From positions 310,344,512 through 310,408,511 of the forward strand of contig CM060846.1 of the NCBI GenBank assembly GCA_030762175.1: DNA of 64,000 nucleotides, given 5' to 3'. The DNA comes from Metallyticus violacea (Eukaryota > Arthropoda > Insecta > Mantodea > Metallyticidae). A model generated the notes under the pieces. It was not told the origin of the DNA. It ran no database searches and saw nothing but the letters and a program-made list of their open reading frames with translations. A program made the translations under genes and the position numbers. Shown here piece after piece: positions 22,712-34,404 of this stretch; the first letter of the stretch is position 1, and each line of letters opens with the position of its first letter.

Positions 22712-24990
22712 GTTTAAAAGTCCCGCAACTTTCATCTGCTGACCACTAGACTTACACCCTCCACTTGCTGAGATTTTCCACGCGGCACGATCGGCTCCAA
22801 TCTCTTTTTCAGGTAGTTGCGAACGGGATTTCTGCAGAGTCGGGCATGATGTTATGTAGAAGAGTGTGGGATTCCTTTAAATAGTGCATTAGTGTGTAAT
22901 AATGAGTTATTCGTTGCGTCATCATGTATTCATCTTCAAGGTCTATAACAGGCACAGAAAATCATGATTTGAAATGCGTAACATTCAGAATGGGTGGCTA
23001 ATGGGCCCAGCAATTAGACACTGCAATGTACTGCACTGCCAGAGGTTGTATGGTTAAGATTGGCTACGTGTTACAAATGCGAGATATGGGGTGGAGTAAA
23101 ATGGAGCAGTATGTATATTAAAATCAGAGCAATCTTCGCTTAGGGCAATTTGCCACGTCTATCAAGTAAGAAACTTATATCATTGTTACTGGGTAGAAGG
23201 GTTAAAGCGGGAATTAAAAAGAACTGGAATGGGATGGGTATGTCAAAATGTAGTAAGAAAAATCAATAATGTATGGAGGAAAGTTATAAAAAATCTAATT
23301 CACATCAACATAAGGACATATAACAGCATGCATACTAAAAACATCATTGGAACTTATTAATGAATTAAAAATAAACTGGGTAAGGAATTATACAATTATA
23401 ACTTGACTTTTAATTGTCCACTGGGAACTTGGAAAGCATAAAAAATTACCAATGAAACAAGCAATAGATTGTGGAAACCCGAAAGACTGGCAACAAATAC
23501 TGGCATATTGTCCAAACACAAACATTGGCGGGTGAACCTTGGTGTCAAGTTTACATACACGGATAGGGGCAGGTTAGCATACTTGGATTTGCTTGATAAG
23601 GAAGAAAATTGGTCAAAGCTGGGCGAGTTTTTATGTAAAGTGCGCCTTATAAGAAGCTGTGTGTGTTTAAACAATGTATAATCATGATATACAGGCGTAT
23701 GAAAGAGAAGGAATACGTTGTGTGTTTTCATATAACATAATTAAATGCGATATGTTTGTATATAAATAATATCGCCATATAGGTTCGCCAGTGTTAAATA
23801 GCATGTGCGGTCTCTGGACCCATGAGATGGAAATAATGTAAAAGTTAATGTACATATATAGTTCCTAAAATAAACACCGTTATCTGTCTAGTTTGGGCAA
23901 ACTGAAAGATGAACACGAAGTAAGAGATACTTGGAGCTTATGTAGATAGCAAAGGCTACAATACCAATAGCGGTAAGACTGAGATGCTGTGTTTGTATTG
24001 TGTCAACTGACTGACTCGGATTTGGTCTCAGTTTGAACATGTCCTTTTGTTAAGCCTTTTTCCAGAGTTTCCTTTTATCTTGTTGATCAAGTGGTTATTT
24101 CAGGAGATATTGCTGTTGGCAAAATATTTAGCTCTTATCTAAAAAAGTTTATAAATAAATAAACTACATCTGGAAGTTTAAGCGCCCATAAATGACAAAA
24201 TTTACAACTTGGAAGGGTCTATCTACACAGTGCTAAGATATAAATGACCATTCTGCCTAGTTTGTTGAAAGTTGTTTATTTTGCTCCCTATATTGGCTAT
24301 TGGACGTTGTGGGTTAAATTGTATTTTAAAGTGACATAATTTCGTTAAAATTAATTTGCAATATTCCATTATTTTTATAATACAGGAATTTGAGCATATT
24401 GCTGTTGTTTATTGATTTACACTCATATTTAATTGTTTTTGGGGGATTTTCATTTCATCGGTGACGAGAGATTAGTATGGTGTCTGATAGACTCACTTGA
24501 TGGAACCAGCAGGGATGTCAGAACTGATGAAGTGTCGGCCTGTCATGGCTCGAGTGTGCATCAGAAGTGGTTAAAAATGAGTGTGGACTGACTCCCACGC
24601 GTCCATTTGATCCATCGGTTAGTCAATATTGGAACAAGCCCTCGTCAGGCGATTGGGAGTGGTTTGCTTTTCGTAATTCGTAGTACAGAAATATAAAGTT
24701 ATCCTACCACCCTCAAGGTTTCGCAAGTCTATTTGTACTTTTTCAAATACATTATATGACCCTACTGGTAAAGTTTTGATATGGCCGTCTCATTTCTTTG
24801 CTCCGTAGATGAATCGCTGAATCAATGTCCATTGACCAGGAATACCTTCACTTAATATTACTAGATTCATTTATATGTAGACAGTGCCCCATTAGTTAGC
24901 ACAGACCCCTTAAAATGAAGCAGCATCCAAATGGTGAATAACTTTTGTTTACGGCTACACTTATAATTTAGTCTAACTTCAACATTTAAT
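22712..24990. other. unassigned AT-rich sequence
   Basis: Overlapping frames at 23396-23731 (minus, 111 codons) and 23469-23681 (plus, 70 codons) have no motif. Near 22,745-22,780 the minus strand has a tctagtggtcagcag stretch that recalls a tRNA A-box, without a B-box. Nothing is called. Confidence 0.45.
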
Positions 24991-24996
24991 GAAAAA

Positions 24997-25873
24997 ACGT
25001 TGCATCATAATTGTGTGACGGATTATTAGCACTCTCGCATTAGTGCTGCACAATTTTAGCTCTTTGTTGCAAGGTGTATAAATCACTCAGAATTCAGCCG
25101 TGAAAAATATTTGTGCCGTATATCCTAGGAGAAGAAACGAACCATTTTTAAACAACTCTCTCCAATTTATTAAAAGCATTCGATACGACATTAACAATCT
25201 TAACAAATACATTCCTCAAATATGCAGTTAACTGTAATATCGACACATTGTTCATTAATGCTATACTTACCATGAAAGTGGAGCAATGATATATAATAAA
25301 ATTTAAATTACAAAAAATTACAACATACAAAAAGGTAGAATTGAATAAAAAAGTTATCCCAGAACGCTTGATATACAATAATTATAGTAACTATTCAAAT
25401 TTAAGAAAATATACCAAATGAATTCAATGGTTTACACAAAGTCAGAAAGAATTCCCTATTAAAATTGTAAGAAACAGTTCTTGGATATAAAAATGATTTA
25501 ACCAACAAATGTTAAAACAAATTTAACAAAATTACCTGGGTCACTGGCACAATTCAAAGAATTTTTGAGATAAAAACACCGAAGGGGCACCATCCCAATG
25601 CCACGCATAAAACTCAGAAAGCACGGAACGCTGGCTCACTCGATCCCCAAGCCAGAAGCTGAAGCGATGTTTACCGAAGGAAAGTTAACGATCAACTTCC
25701 CGTTGTCAGCAGAAATAGGAACAGGAGTTGACGCCGCGTGTTCTAACCAGTGCACAACAATACCACCAAGTATTGTAGTCGATGAAAGCTTAATACTACT
25801 TTTGAAAAGAAGGGATCCCCCCATGACAAAAAAGACCGGGAAAATGGGATGACAAGGATGGATTACGTAACTT
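24997..25873. repeat. unclassified dispersed repeat D, copy 1
   Basis: Collinear with 57090-57935 over nearly its whole length. Shared blocks in order include acgttgcat at the left end, a tttgtgccgtatatcctagg block (second copy cttgtgccatatatcatggg), aacaaatacattcctcaaat versus agcaaatatacttctcaaat, taagaaaatataccaaatga versus taagaaaatttaataaaaat, acctgggtcactggcacaat versus acctgggtcacaggaacaat, and gattacgtaac at the right end. By eye roughly two thirds of aligned bases match. The ends are weakly inverted (acgttgcat; RC of right end aagttacgtaat), so a non-autonomous DNA element is possible. The plus (84 codon) and minus (62 codon) frames at about 25.6-25.85 kb are not kept in the second copy. 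Confidence 0.75.
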
Positions 25874-28689
25874 TACAAATTATTATAAATTAATATTTCC
25901 TCTCCGTCTTCACGTTAGCTTTGTCCATTTCATATATTCATTTTAAAAACACATGACAGGAAGAAATCAGTTATATTTGCTCTTTATTTCACAGTGATAC
26001 ACCTAATAGAGGCCGTCATATTTTTAACCCCCGTGATCGGTATATGAGCCTACAGATTATTTTAATACTTAAAATAAATCAATTATATTGTGAGGTTGTA
26101 TTATTTCTAGCTGATTTTTTTATTATTCCTGCATAAACTAGTTAAGTTTGAAGTTTATGGGTTACCGTGTATGTCCATAATTAGCACTTTCAAGCGCTAT
26201 TGCAAGCATTTCTCGCATCGCGCGACAACCGCATAGGGGATTTTTCCTGAGATGCCCAACGTGTATACGCTGAAAGTTTTTGTATTTGAAGTTCGTAGTT
26301 CTCCAAAGCCTTCCTTTGTTCTCAAAAGTCAATTTTCTTTTGAATAGCCATGTGTACCGCTAACCAAAACATTACCGCCATGCTGTTGAGAATATTTTCC
26401 CTACAATAAAAAGACGAGTGACTTCGTTTGAGTGTTATTATTTCTAATGTCCATGAATTAGATGTTGTTACATGGTTTTCTTGTATGAAAATGAGTTGAA
26501 TAGAGCGAGAAGGGTAATTAAATCACTACTGCAACGAATTTAAAGGAAGTTATGCAATTACATATACTTATAACTTGTTCTTAAGCAGCGACATAATCGT
26601 TATAGGTATACCCAACATAAATGTAACTTTATTTTCTAAAAATTAAAACAAAAAATAAACACGTGATTAAAATGCTCATCCTCGATCACTCGCTACATGT
26701 GAAACAGCACAGAATTATCAACAATGAAATGAGGTCAAGAGGTTAGCAACTGTTTTGTGACATTATACCTGATTTTCTACTGAAGTTAACATGATCTATA
26801 AGATTAGATTTTTTAAATAATTAAAGTAGTTAATTAGTTCTTGAATGACTAGAATAACGTATGAATATATGATCTGAACTTTCAGAACTTCAAAAAACAG
26901 AAATAAATGTTTCTGCAACACACCAGTGAAACAGTGTATCACAAATAACACCAATGAGACGAAAATAGAAATTGATATAGTTCTCCCTATTTCATATTTG
27001 TTGCATTGTACACCCGAAGTATAAATTGAATATATTTAGTTTTCTTAGAGAATGCAAACACAGTTACATACATCGGGATAATGGCTGTTTTTATTGTCCG
27101 GTCCTCCGGTAATATTTTAGACTGCTTAGTGGATGCAGACATATGTACAAAAAAGCGATAATGATAGAATGGGTACGTTTTGCAAAGCAAGCCCGCCGTA
27201 TTTTCATAGGAATAAGATGTCTTATAATAATGCATTATTTCACACAAATCTGAAACAATATCTTTAACTTCACCCTGAAGCTGTAGCCATGGTAATGTCC
27301 TTTTCCTACCCGGTAGGTCTTATTTCGCTCGTGGCTATCCTCGATTACCTGGATTAACTTTACACTGACATTTTTCCTTCATTCCAAGAAGCAGTAGTTC
27401 AGGTATCAAAGCACTCCAAGTTAATTTGTGCAGTTTCGTCATCTCAAAGGCAGTAGGAGGTAAATGTAATTCGCTCTAAGGAAGATGAAGTGGATGATAT
27501 CTCATTAGCACTTCTAAATGGGATTTATAACATGTTTCAAATTTCTATATACGGTGGAGTAAGATACATTCAATTTATACTTTCAGAACAGCATGGCAAG
27601 TATATGGAGTTATAATATAGTGGCAGGGTTCTTGAGACCTATGAGATCAACACCCTAACATTCCAGCTAGCTTTAGTGACATATACAGGTGTTCTTAGTG
27701 TGATGCATAGGATAAATTGTAGAAATTATGAATATTACTCACTCCCCTTGCCATTTAACGTATATTTAGACCTAATCATTTAGTGATTTTTTCATGCATC
27801 TGAAAGCTACATTTAATAGAATGTACATATGTCTCAGAAACACACGAAATGTCCTTTAATTGTATTTGTGAATGTGCACAAATTTAGAAAAGTTTATGTT
27901 AAATAGAATAAATAGTTAATAAATGTGAAGGTAATCTGACGTCTGATTGAGAGTTCCAATTTTAATTGAATATCACAATCTAGCGCTAACACAAGCTCGT
28001 TTAAATCTGCCACGTCCCTTTGCTGGTTTCTTGGCAGTTTATAGGCCCGTTTTGAAATATGTTTTGATCGTTATAACCCTCGTGAATTTAGGAGGAACAC
28101 TAAGTGTTTCATTATTATATGGTTTTTGTTATTTTTAGCCTTTTTGGATTTTAAGCGCCACTTTTCTTCTTCATAATGTGGATAACTATCATTTGACTCG
28201 TTCTTTGATTGCAATTTGCCTTTCTTTAATGGTATTATTAAGTTACCAAACTATTTTAAACCATATATTTTAGCTTTCCTATTTATACTGCATAGTAGTG
28301 TATGTTGGATTCTAATGAACATAGCAATTGAATACTCAACATTATGTACTATCACATCAGAAATACTGCCACCGCCGCGCGTTTTAGATGTGAAAGTAAA
28401 AGTAAACAGGACTAAAGGGACCAACACGATGGTTAGAAGCTACCAAAACTAACATTACAGTGTTTTTCAAACGAGAAGCGATTTGGCTCACAGCGAAAGA
28501 GGCGCAAGTATTTACACATCGTTACCAGAACGAACATCTATTTTTGTCCATCACACCGTTGTCTTTCTATCTTACCCACACAGTGCAAGCCATGTGTGCT
28601 TTTAATTGACACTGATTTCTATCCTTTGCACTGTCACCAATTAAAAAACAATTACTTTCATGATGAAAAATGAGCCACGGCAATAATAT
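25874..28689. other. unassigned AT-rich sequence
   Basis: No recognisable repeat or coding motif. Frames of 60-90 codons (for example 26987-27247 minus, 28216-28452 plus) are hydrophobic and AT-driven. Confidence 0.5.
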
Positions 28690-28901
28690 CCCGCCAGGAC
28701 CGTCCTCCCTGACTGAGATTTTTCCAGGTTTTCCTCAGTCCTCATAAATGGCAAATGCCGGGAGGGTACCGTGAACTTAGGCCTGAAATGATTCCTTCCT
28801 GAAAAATAAATTCTTTCACAATTTATCATTTCATCTCATGTACCATCAGTGTCCATCGCCTGTGGTGCCTCTGTAGTAAAAACGAACGTTAAACACCATT
28901 A
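28690..28901 (+). mobile_element. SINE family A copy 3, 5'-truncated
   Basis: Begins at tcccgccaggaccgtcctcc, just after the B-box position, so most of the tRNA-like head is missing. It continues through aaatggcaaatgccgggagg, aacttaggcctgaaatg and the tgtggtgcctctgtagtaaa block to cgttaaacaccatta. The tail is replaced by an ATTC array. No flanking duplication was found. Confidence 0.92.
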
Positions 28902-28937
28902 ATTCATTCATTCATTCATTCATTCATTCATTCATTC
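28902..28937. repeat. (ATTC)9 microsatellite at a SINE 3' end
   Basis: Nine perfect ATTC units start directly at the SINE A 3' end (accattA|ATTC), which suggests the SINE tail seeded the array. Confidence 0.95.
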
Positions 28938-28939
28938 TC

Positions 28940-30098
28940 TTGAAGAAAATTTACTTAAATGTTTCCTTAAATTAAACTTCTATTTTAAGAGAAGAAATTG
29001 AATTTTTTTTACCTTCATTGTAATATTTTGTTTTTAGATCTCTGCAATAACGCAAATACTCAATGAGAAAAGATAGAAAAGGTGGTGAACAAGTAAACTA
29101 TCAATTTGCTGTTTATTTTTGCAACAAAAGTTCCAACTACAGTTGGAAACACCCAGTATTTATTGAGTTAACAACTTTTAAACCTTTCGGCCGATAGGTT
29201 GCAGAAGAAAAAACTCTTGATGCACCTAATCATGTCTTATTTGCGCTTGAAGGGATTTGTGTCTGAAATTCTTGTGGGTTAATCCAGGAACGGACGTTTT
29301 AGCTTTCATAGATACCGAAACATGATACAACAGCACAGTTCTCTTACACCGGTGAAAAGGAATGATTAATATGCAGAGTGACCAGTTTTCAAGACTTGTT
29401 GCAGAACTCTCGAGTTTATCACCCCAGACCATCGTTGGGCAACAACAAAAGGATATCCTGTCCTAGAATGCACAGCTTCAAAGTGTTCTCTAGACTTTCT
29501 TATCGTGTTTCCTGCTGCATTTGATGGACATACAGCTGAGTTCTAATTTTCCTCTTATTTCATTGTTTTTGTCTCTTACCGAACTGAAGGGATCGTTCGG
29601 TTCAGGACTCTGGCAGGTCTTGTGAATTTATTTTTTTGAGAACCGTTTTCCTAAATGTGTTATCATCTGAAGGGACATGACGTACTTCATGTTAATGATT
29701 CCGTATCTCCATCGCTGAAGCAGCTCTCCTCGAAACATTGACGTTTCAGCTGTAACCAATATAGGACCCAGCTACAACCTTTGCTGAATCTTCACTTCTG
29801 AAATGACTCCATTTCCAAAAGTATTATCAAACGTTCTGGCCGAATTGCTAAGCGGCGCAAAATGTAAATGATGTAACAATGGTAAGGACATTTTCTAAAG
29901 CTCGTGCGTTGTGCAAGAGTGAACTAATTGCATCTTGTTAATTAGCCACTATCATTTGAACGTTTTGACAGATCTTCTATAAGGTTCCAAAAAGTGAATC
30001 GTCCCTATCTTAGGTCTAAATTTTAGTAGCATAAATGAGTCATTATAGTTCCTAAAATACGCACATCCATATTAGCAGTCCACCTTATAAAGAGTCAT

Positions 30099-30100
<2 letters not shown>
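28940..30100. other. unassigned; coding-like composition at 29.2-29.9 kb
   Basis: The 29.2-29.9 kb part has higher GC than its surroundings and a 68-codon minus frame at 29226-29432. I could not match any translation to a family, although a decayed transposon is plausible. Confidence 0.35.
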
Positions 30101-30101
<1 letters not shown>

Positions 30102-30147
<46 letters not shown>

Positions 30148-30149
30148 AT
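30102..30149. repeat. (AT)n(GT)n microsatellite
   Basis: About 19 AT units followed by a short GT run (gtgtgtgta). Confidence 0.95.
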
Positions 30150-30479
30150 ACACCATTCATCCCAACTTGCTAAAATTTTATGAATATACTTGAAAACAAG
30201 CTTAATGATCATATGTGCTACTTTTAGTTATGTATGCAATAAACCAATCAAACTAGGCATTTTATTACACAGACTTAAACACTCAATTAACACAGATAAA
30301 AAGAGGAGGCAAAACAATGTTTTAAACTACTTGCCTAAAGTAGTATTCAGCTATTTCACTAAATATTTTAAAGGGAAATCTACCGTATTTCTCTCTTGGA
30401 AATAATAACATGCTTGAGAAAGAACAATTGCAGTTTAAAAAAACGGCTCATCAATAATGAGGTTGAATATATACTCAAA
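30150..30479. other. unassigned AT-rich flank of the mariner insertion
   Basis: Contains a 71-codon plus-strand frame at 30190-30405 with no recognised motif. Confidence 0.4.
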
Positions 30480-30481
30480 TA

Positions 30482-31634
30482 CGAGGGTAGGTCCATAAGT
30501 TTCCGGCCTAATCATTTTTCATTTTCTAGATATGACAAAGACAAAAATTAATTTCACACTTCTCACATCTTTGAATTAACATTTCAACCCCCCCCCCCAA
30601 AATAGAAGTCTTGTCAGCAAAATGGGCCTAAACGGCATCCACCACTTCTTCATCACACATAATTTCCTTCCTCGACGGTCCTTCTTGATTTTTGAGAATA
30701 AGAAATAGTCACTGGGAACTAGATTTGGGCTATAGGGTGGATGCTCGATCTCTTTGAAGTCAAATTTCTTCACAGTTTCTTTTGCAATAAGAGACGTGTG
30801 CACGGGCGCGTTTCGTGGAGAAGGCGTACACCACCACTCAGTTTTCCTCGCCTTTTCTCTTTGATGGAAGCACGTAGTCTGTGCAGTAGGCCAGCATAAT
30901 ACTCCCCATTTACTATGGTGTTCCTCTCCTTGAAGTCAATGAAGAGTGACCTTGATCTTTAGAGGCGGTGCTTCGCCAGGTTTACGCCACTCCATTGATT
31001 CTCTTTTGAACAAGGGATCATAGTAGAAGACCATAGTTTCATCTCCTGTAACAATGGTTTCCAGAGCTTCTCTCTCGTTGCCTCAGCAGAGCTCCAAATG
31101 CCTGACAATGACTCGTTGCTGCTTTTGGACTGAGGAAAGAAGTCTAGAAAACCATCTAGCACTGTCTTATTCATATTTAAATGTTCATGAATAATTCGAA
31201 GAACTGTAGTTATAGAAAGGCCCAACCTTCCTGCCATTTCTGTAACTTTAAACCGCCGATATTCCATAATTTCTCCTTCCACAAGAACGATGTTTTCAGG
31301 AGTGAGCACCTCCAAGGGCCGACCTGCACGTTCTTCGTCTTCATTGCTTTCTCGACCATTCGAAAATGTTTGGCCCATTCCCCATATACACCATCCAATT
31401 GCTGTTTAATTTCATTTGGAGTAAGTCCTTTTGTGAAGAACTTAATTACAGCTGGAAAATGCATTTTGAACATGCCTCAATCTTCTACACATAGCCTTCT
31501 TTATGCAACTATATCTGAACAGCTGAACACAGCGGAATTGAAGTTACAGCTGCAATTATTTACTTAACAGATCAGGATTTTGTGAAGGCAGTAATCCTTA
31601 TCGGCGAGGCCGGAAACTTATAGACTTACCCTCG
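30482..31634 (-). mobile_element. mariner-family DNA transposon, complete outline
   Basis: Terminal inverted repeats of 27 bp match at 25 positions: the left end starts cgagggtaggtccataag at 30482, and the right end (31608-31634) reads cgagggtaagtctataag on the opposite strand; both continue gtttccggcc or tttccggcc. TA dinucleotides flank both ends (30480-30481 and 31635-31636), the standard mariner target duplication. The 1153 bp length is slightly below the ~1.3 kb typical of the family. The transposase gene inside runs on the minus strand and is broken. A C11 run at 30588-30598 lies near the gene's 3' end. This is the only element here with both ends clearly defined. Confidence 0.95.
30576..31473 (-). 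pseudogene. mariner transposase, frameshifted
   Basis: Cut-and-paste transposase gene spread over three minus-strand frames. The N-terminal part is at 31473-31380 (LTPNEIKQQLDGVYGEWAKH). The helix-turn-helix linker follows in another frame (FSNGRESNEDEERAGRP, LSITTVLRIIHEHLNM). The first catalytic Asp is kept in GDETMVFYYDP at about 31047 (usual W replaced by M). The second Asp, in the HDNA motif at about 30815, is lost to a one-base deletion. The third is kept in HPPYSPNLVPSDYFLF (about 30745-30700), and the spacing between the HDN and PSD motifs fits DD34D. The YSPDL Asp, which is not the catalytic one, has become Asn. At least two frameshifts make it inactive. Confidence 0.92.
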
Positions 31635-31639
31635 TACAA

Positions 31640-32970
31640 AGTATTATTTACTGTAAAACATAAAATGCATATTGGGTGAATTTAATTAAAGCGTTTTACT
31701 GTGCTACATGACATATTAACAATCAACTTAATTTTCTATATACTAGAAATCATTACATTAGCAGGTTCATATCATATTTACATAGAAGGAAATAAATTGT
31801 ACAAATAATTAATAAAGTTATGAGTATAAATGCTTCCGACTGGGGAGCAATAAATAAGGCAGTTCTTGAAGTTCCAATTCTTGGTTCTCTTAATGTTTGT
31901 AATCACAGAAATGATCTCTCAAATTATTCGAAAACTGGCAAATGCTATAAATAGCTTGCACATTATACCAGCTAATGTCTAGTAAAACACACATTTGAAT
32001 TATTTATTTTCAATAGATACTATTTAAACACGCATATACTATTCTTTAAAAGCACAGCACTTAACATCTTATATACTATTCTTCACTCGTTTTCAATATG
32101 GCAATACCCGAAATTTTTTGTTTGGGTAAGAACACCGACGTCAATTGTGATTCTAAATAATGCTGGTACATCAACTGTGATTTTTATCTTAACTGAAATC
32201 AGGATTTATTTATTTGAGTCACAGAGTGTACAAATACAAAAGTATTATGGGGTAAAAGATATTCCTAATGTTTCAGTACCTTTTAAATAGACAACATCTG
32301 AGCAGTATTCTTTGCAGCTCCTGAACTGATTTCGCTGTAAACTGCTGCAAAATAAGTTGCCAGGAGTTCTAGGGTAACGTTGCTGTATCAGTATTAGTGG
32401 TCAGTTGGGTCAGTTATATCGAGAGAGGTATCACCCAGAGCTTCACTATTCAGCCGTAGCAGTTTCATTGAATTTCTCAGGGTATCAGAGTGTATCAGTA
32501 CCAGGGATTCATTTATAACTGTCATCGTCATTGTTGCTGTTGTTAGAAGTGTTACCAGCATCGAGTAGACAAAATATCGTGTGTTGAATATCGTCGATCC
32601 TCATACTTAGTGCAAAAGTGATTTTAATAACACAAGAAATTCCCCAAGGACTAACGGTTGGTTTCTCAAAGGGGAAGAGACTTTGAACAATCAATTGTGT
32701 TTCGTCTCTAAATACGATAAATATTATTAATCTTTTTATTCATCTCCTTGACTCCTTCCCCTGTGGTCTCCGAACCACAAAAAGTTCGGCAAAGAAACAA
32801 GAGCTAGAACAGATAACGGAAAATCATCGCCCCTGAGAGTCCATAACCAAAACATTAATCAAATCTTTCCCAATATTTCCTCCCATTCTTACATATAGTT
32901 CCACCCTTATTTAATTACCGCTACAGTTTCAAATACGATGACTTTTTCCTAAATATTTTATCTATACAGT
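31640..32970. other. unassigned AT-rich sequence
   Basis: No repeat or coding motif recognised. A 61-codon minus frame at 32509-32694 includes an Asn/Asp run from a short trinucleotide repeat (gtcatcgtcattgttgctgt). Confidence 0.5.
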
Positions 32971-32974
32971 ACTA

Positions 32975-33190
32975 TTTTTTAAACACAATCTCCTTGCAAA
33001 TTTATGCCATCGTGGTACCACTCTGTAGGCCTTTCAGCCATCTTCGTGCTCATCATAATCCAATCTCCCCCGGATAGGATATTTTAGAAGACCAAAGAAA
33101 TGAAAATCAAGAAATGCAAGATCCGGGCTGTAAGGTAAGTTTTGGCACTATGATGGAAATTTCTAAACTGGTGGATAATAGACTTGACGC
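32975..33190 (-). pseudogene. mariner-like transposase C-terminal fossil
   Basis: The minus strand reads LPYSPDLAFLDFHFFGLLKY then PIRGR at 33137-33065, matching the PPYSPDLAP.DFHLFGPLK segment around the third catalytic Asp (here in LDFHFFG). About 25 codons on, in another frame, it reads EWYHDGINLQGDCV at about 33030-32985, comparable with the family's C-terminal RW..C(I/L)N..GDYV. The order and spacing fit the last third of the protein. Sequence further upstream on this strand (to about 33,290) is too decayed to align. No inverted repeat was found. This differs from the 30.5 kb element and is not its copy. Confidence 0.68.
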
Positions 33191-33199
33191 CTCCGGCAG

Positions 33200-34004
33200 T
33201 GATATTACATTGAATTGTTGTTTGTAAGGATGACGGCATTATTACTTCTGTGACTGCCACTGGGAGCAAAGATCAATGAGACTGGCTGGACCTTCTTCCA
33301 ATAATGACACACTTAAGTTCAATTATTGTGATTAATTTATAAAGAACCTACCTTTTAATGGGCTCCCAATTTGAAAACCAGTTGCATCACTTATTCCCTC
33401 GTAAGAAGATGAAATAGTGTGTCACAATTGGAATATTTTACTATATATAGTTGCATCACATATAGAATGCCCCAGGTATGTTATGGTTTAAGTCAGACCT
33501 GCACACAGTTCCCATTCTCCAAGCGCGAAAAGAACGATTTGCGTTAGAACGCTCGTCTATTGTTCAGAAAAAGTAGATAGAAAGGAGAGTTTGTAGGCAT
33601 TTGCAGGTGAATATAACAGATATATATATACACAGATGTACACAGAAGGAAATGTTTATTCTTACGCAAATAAATACATATCTTTTATTTACATCGATCT
33701 TCCCAAGAACAAATAAATGGAAAATAGTTTATTATAAAAGCATTATCCTATCCAAAACTAATAAAATCAATCCTTTACATTCTATTTTGCACCTTTCTTT
33801 TGAAAATGAGTGTTACATGTGTTGAAAATGAAAAATTATATATTCTTACGTAATTAAGCTTACATTAAAAAAAGAAAGATATATGGCAGTGCCTCACACA
33901 TTTTTGTATCATACTGTATTTGAAAGTCCATGAATAAACTACAGAAATATAATTTAATTTTGCTTCGTTAAATTATCCACCATTCAATGCCTGGTTTACA
34001 GTTT
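33200..34004. other. unassigned AT-rich sequence
   Basis: A 74-codon plus frame at 33601-33825 and small frames near 33.1-33.3 kb show no motif beyond the transposase relic to the left. Confidence 0.45.
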
Positions 34005-34034
34005 AAACAAACAAACAAACAAACAAACAAAAAC
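34005..34034. repeat. (AAAC)n microsatellite
   Basis: About seven AAAC units following cagttt. Confidence 0.9.
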
Positions 34035-34117
34035 ACTGATATAAATGAAACATAAATTAGTTATTAAAATGTTATAATCATGTTATTAAAATTCGTTAAC
34101 GAAAATAACCACTCTCA

Positions 34118-34395
34118 TATACAGCGAAGTTATTTGAGTTATGGACCGCCTGAGCGCGGTTGCTTACTGGGCATGTGCAGTCACCGCACCCGCAAAAACT
34201 AAAATAGATCCGCTGCGCGCAAAGTTATTAACTTTACTTTAATATTTATAATTTTATTTGAAAATGGTAATATTAAGCACTAACCTGGTTAAGGATATAT
34301 TAAAAACGATGCCCATCAGCGTCAACACATTGCCGGATCAACCTACATGGAACGGCACGGTAAGCCGAAGATTCAGGGCTCAAGACCCAGCCCTG
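34118..34395 (+). repeat. unclassified repeat C, copy 1 (possibly SINE-like)
   Basis: The first part, atatacagcgaagttatttg then agttatggac and cctgagcgcggttgcttact, matches 48036-48100 (atacagcgaggtcatttgag, ttacggcc, tcatgagcggggctgctaac). Weaker similarity continues through a gtagccgc-type block and taatattaagcactaacctg versus taataagcaataatctg. The end of this copy holds agattcagggctcaagaccc followed by agccctggcgga and a T run, which recalls a B-box (GGTTCAANNCC) and tRNA 3' part. The SINE interpretation is uncertain. Confidence 0.5.
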
Positions 34396-34404
34396 GCGGA
34401 ATTT

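Noticed and set aside
22741..22790. Minus-strand tRNA A-box-like tctagtggtcagcag
   Set aside because: No B-box or SINE body follows, so there is no adequate support.
24480..24680. Protein-like block near the middle of the 22.7-25.0 kb interval
   Set aside because: No frame stays open beyond a few tens of codons and no family motif was recognised.
30700..30745. Loss of the third catalytic Asp in the mariner (YSPNL)
   Set aside because: By the DD34D spacing the catalytic residue is the Asp of PSDY, which is intact; the Asn replaces a different Asp.
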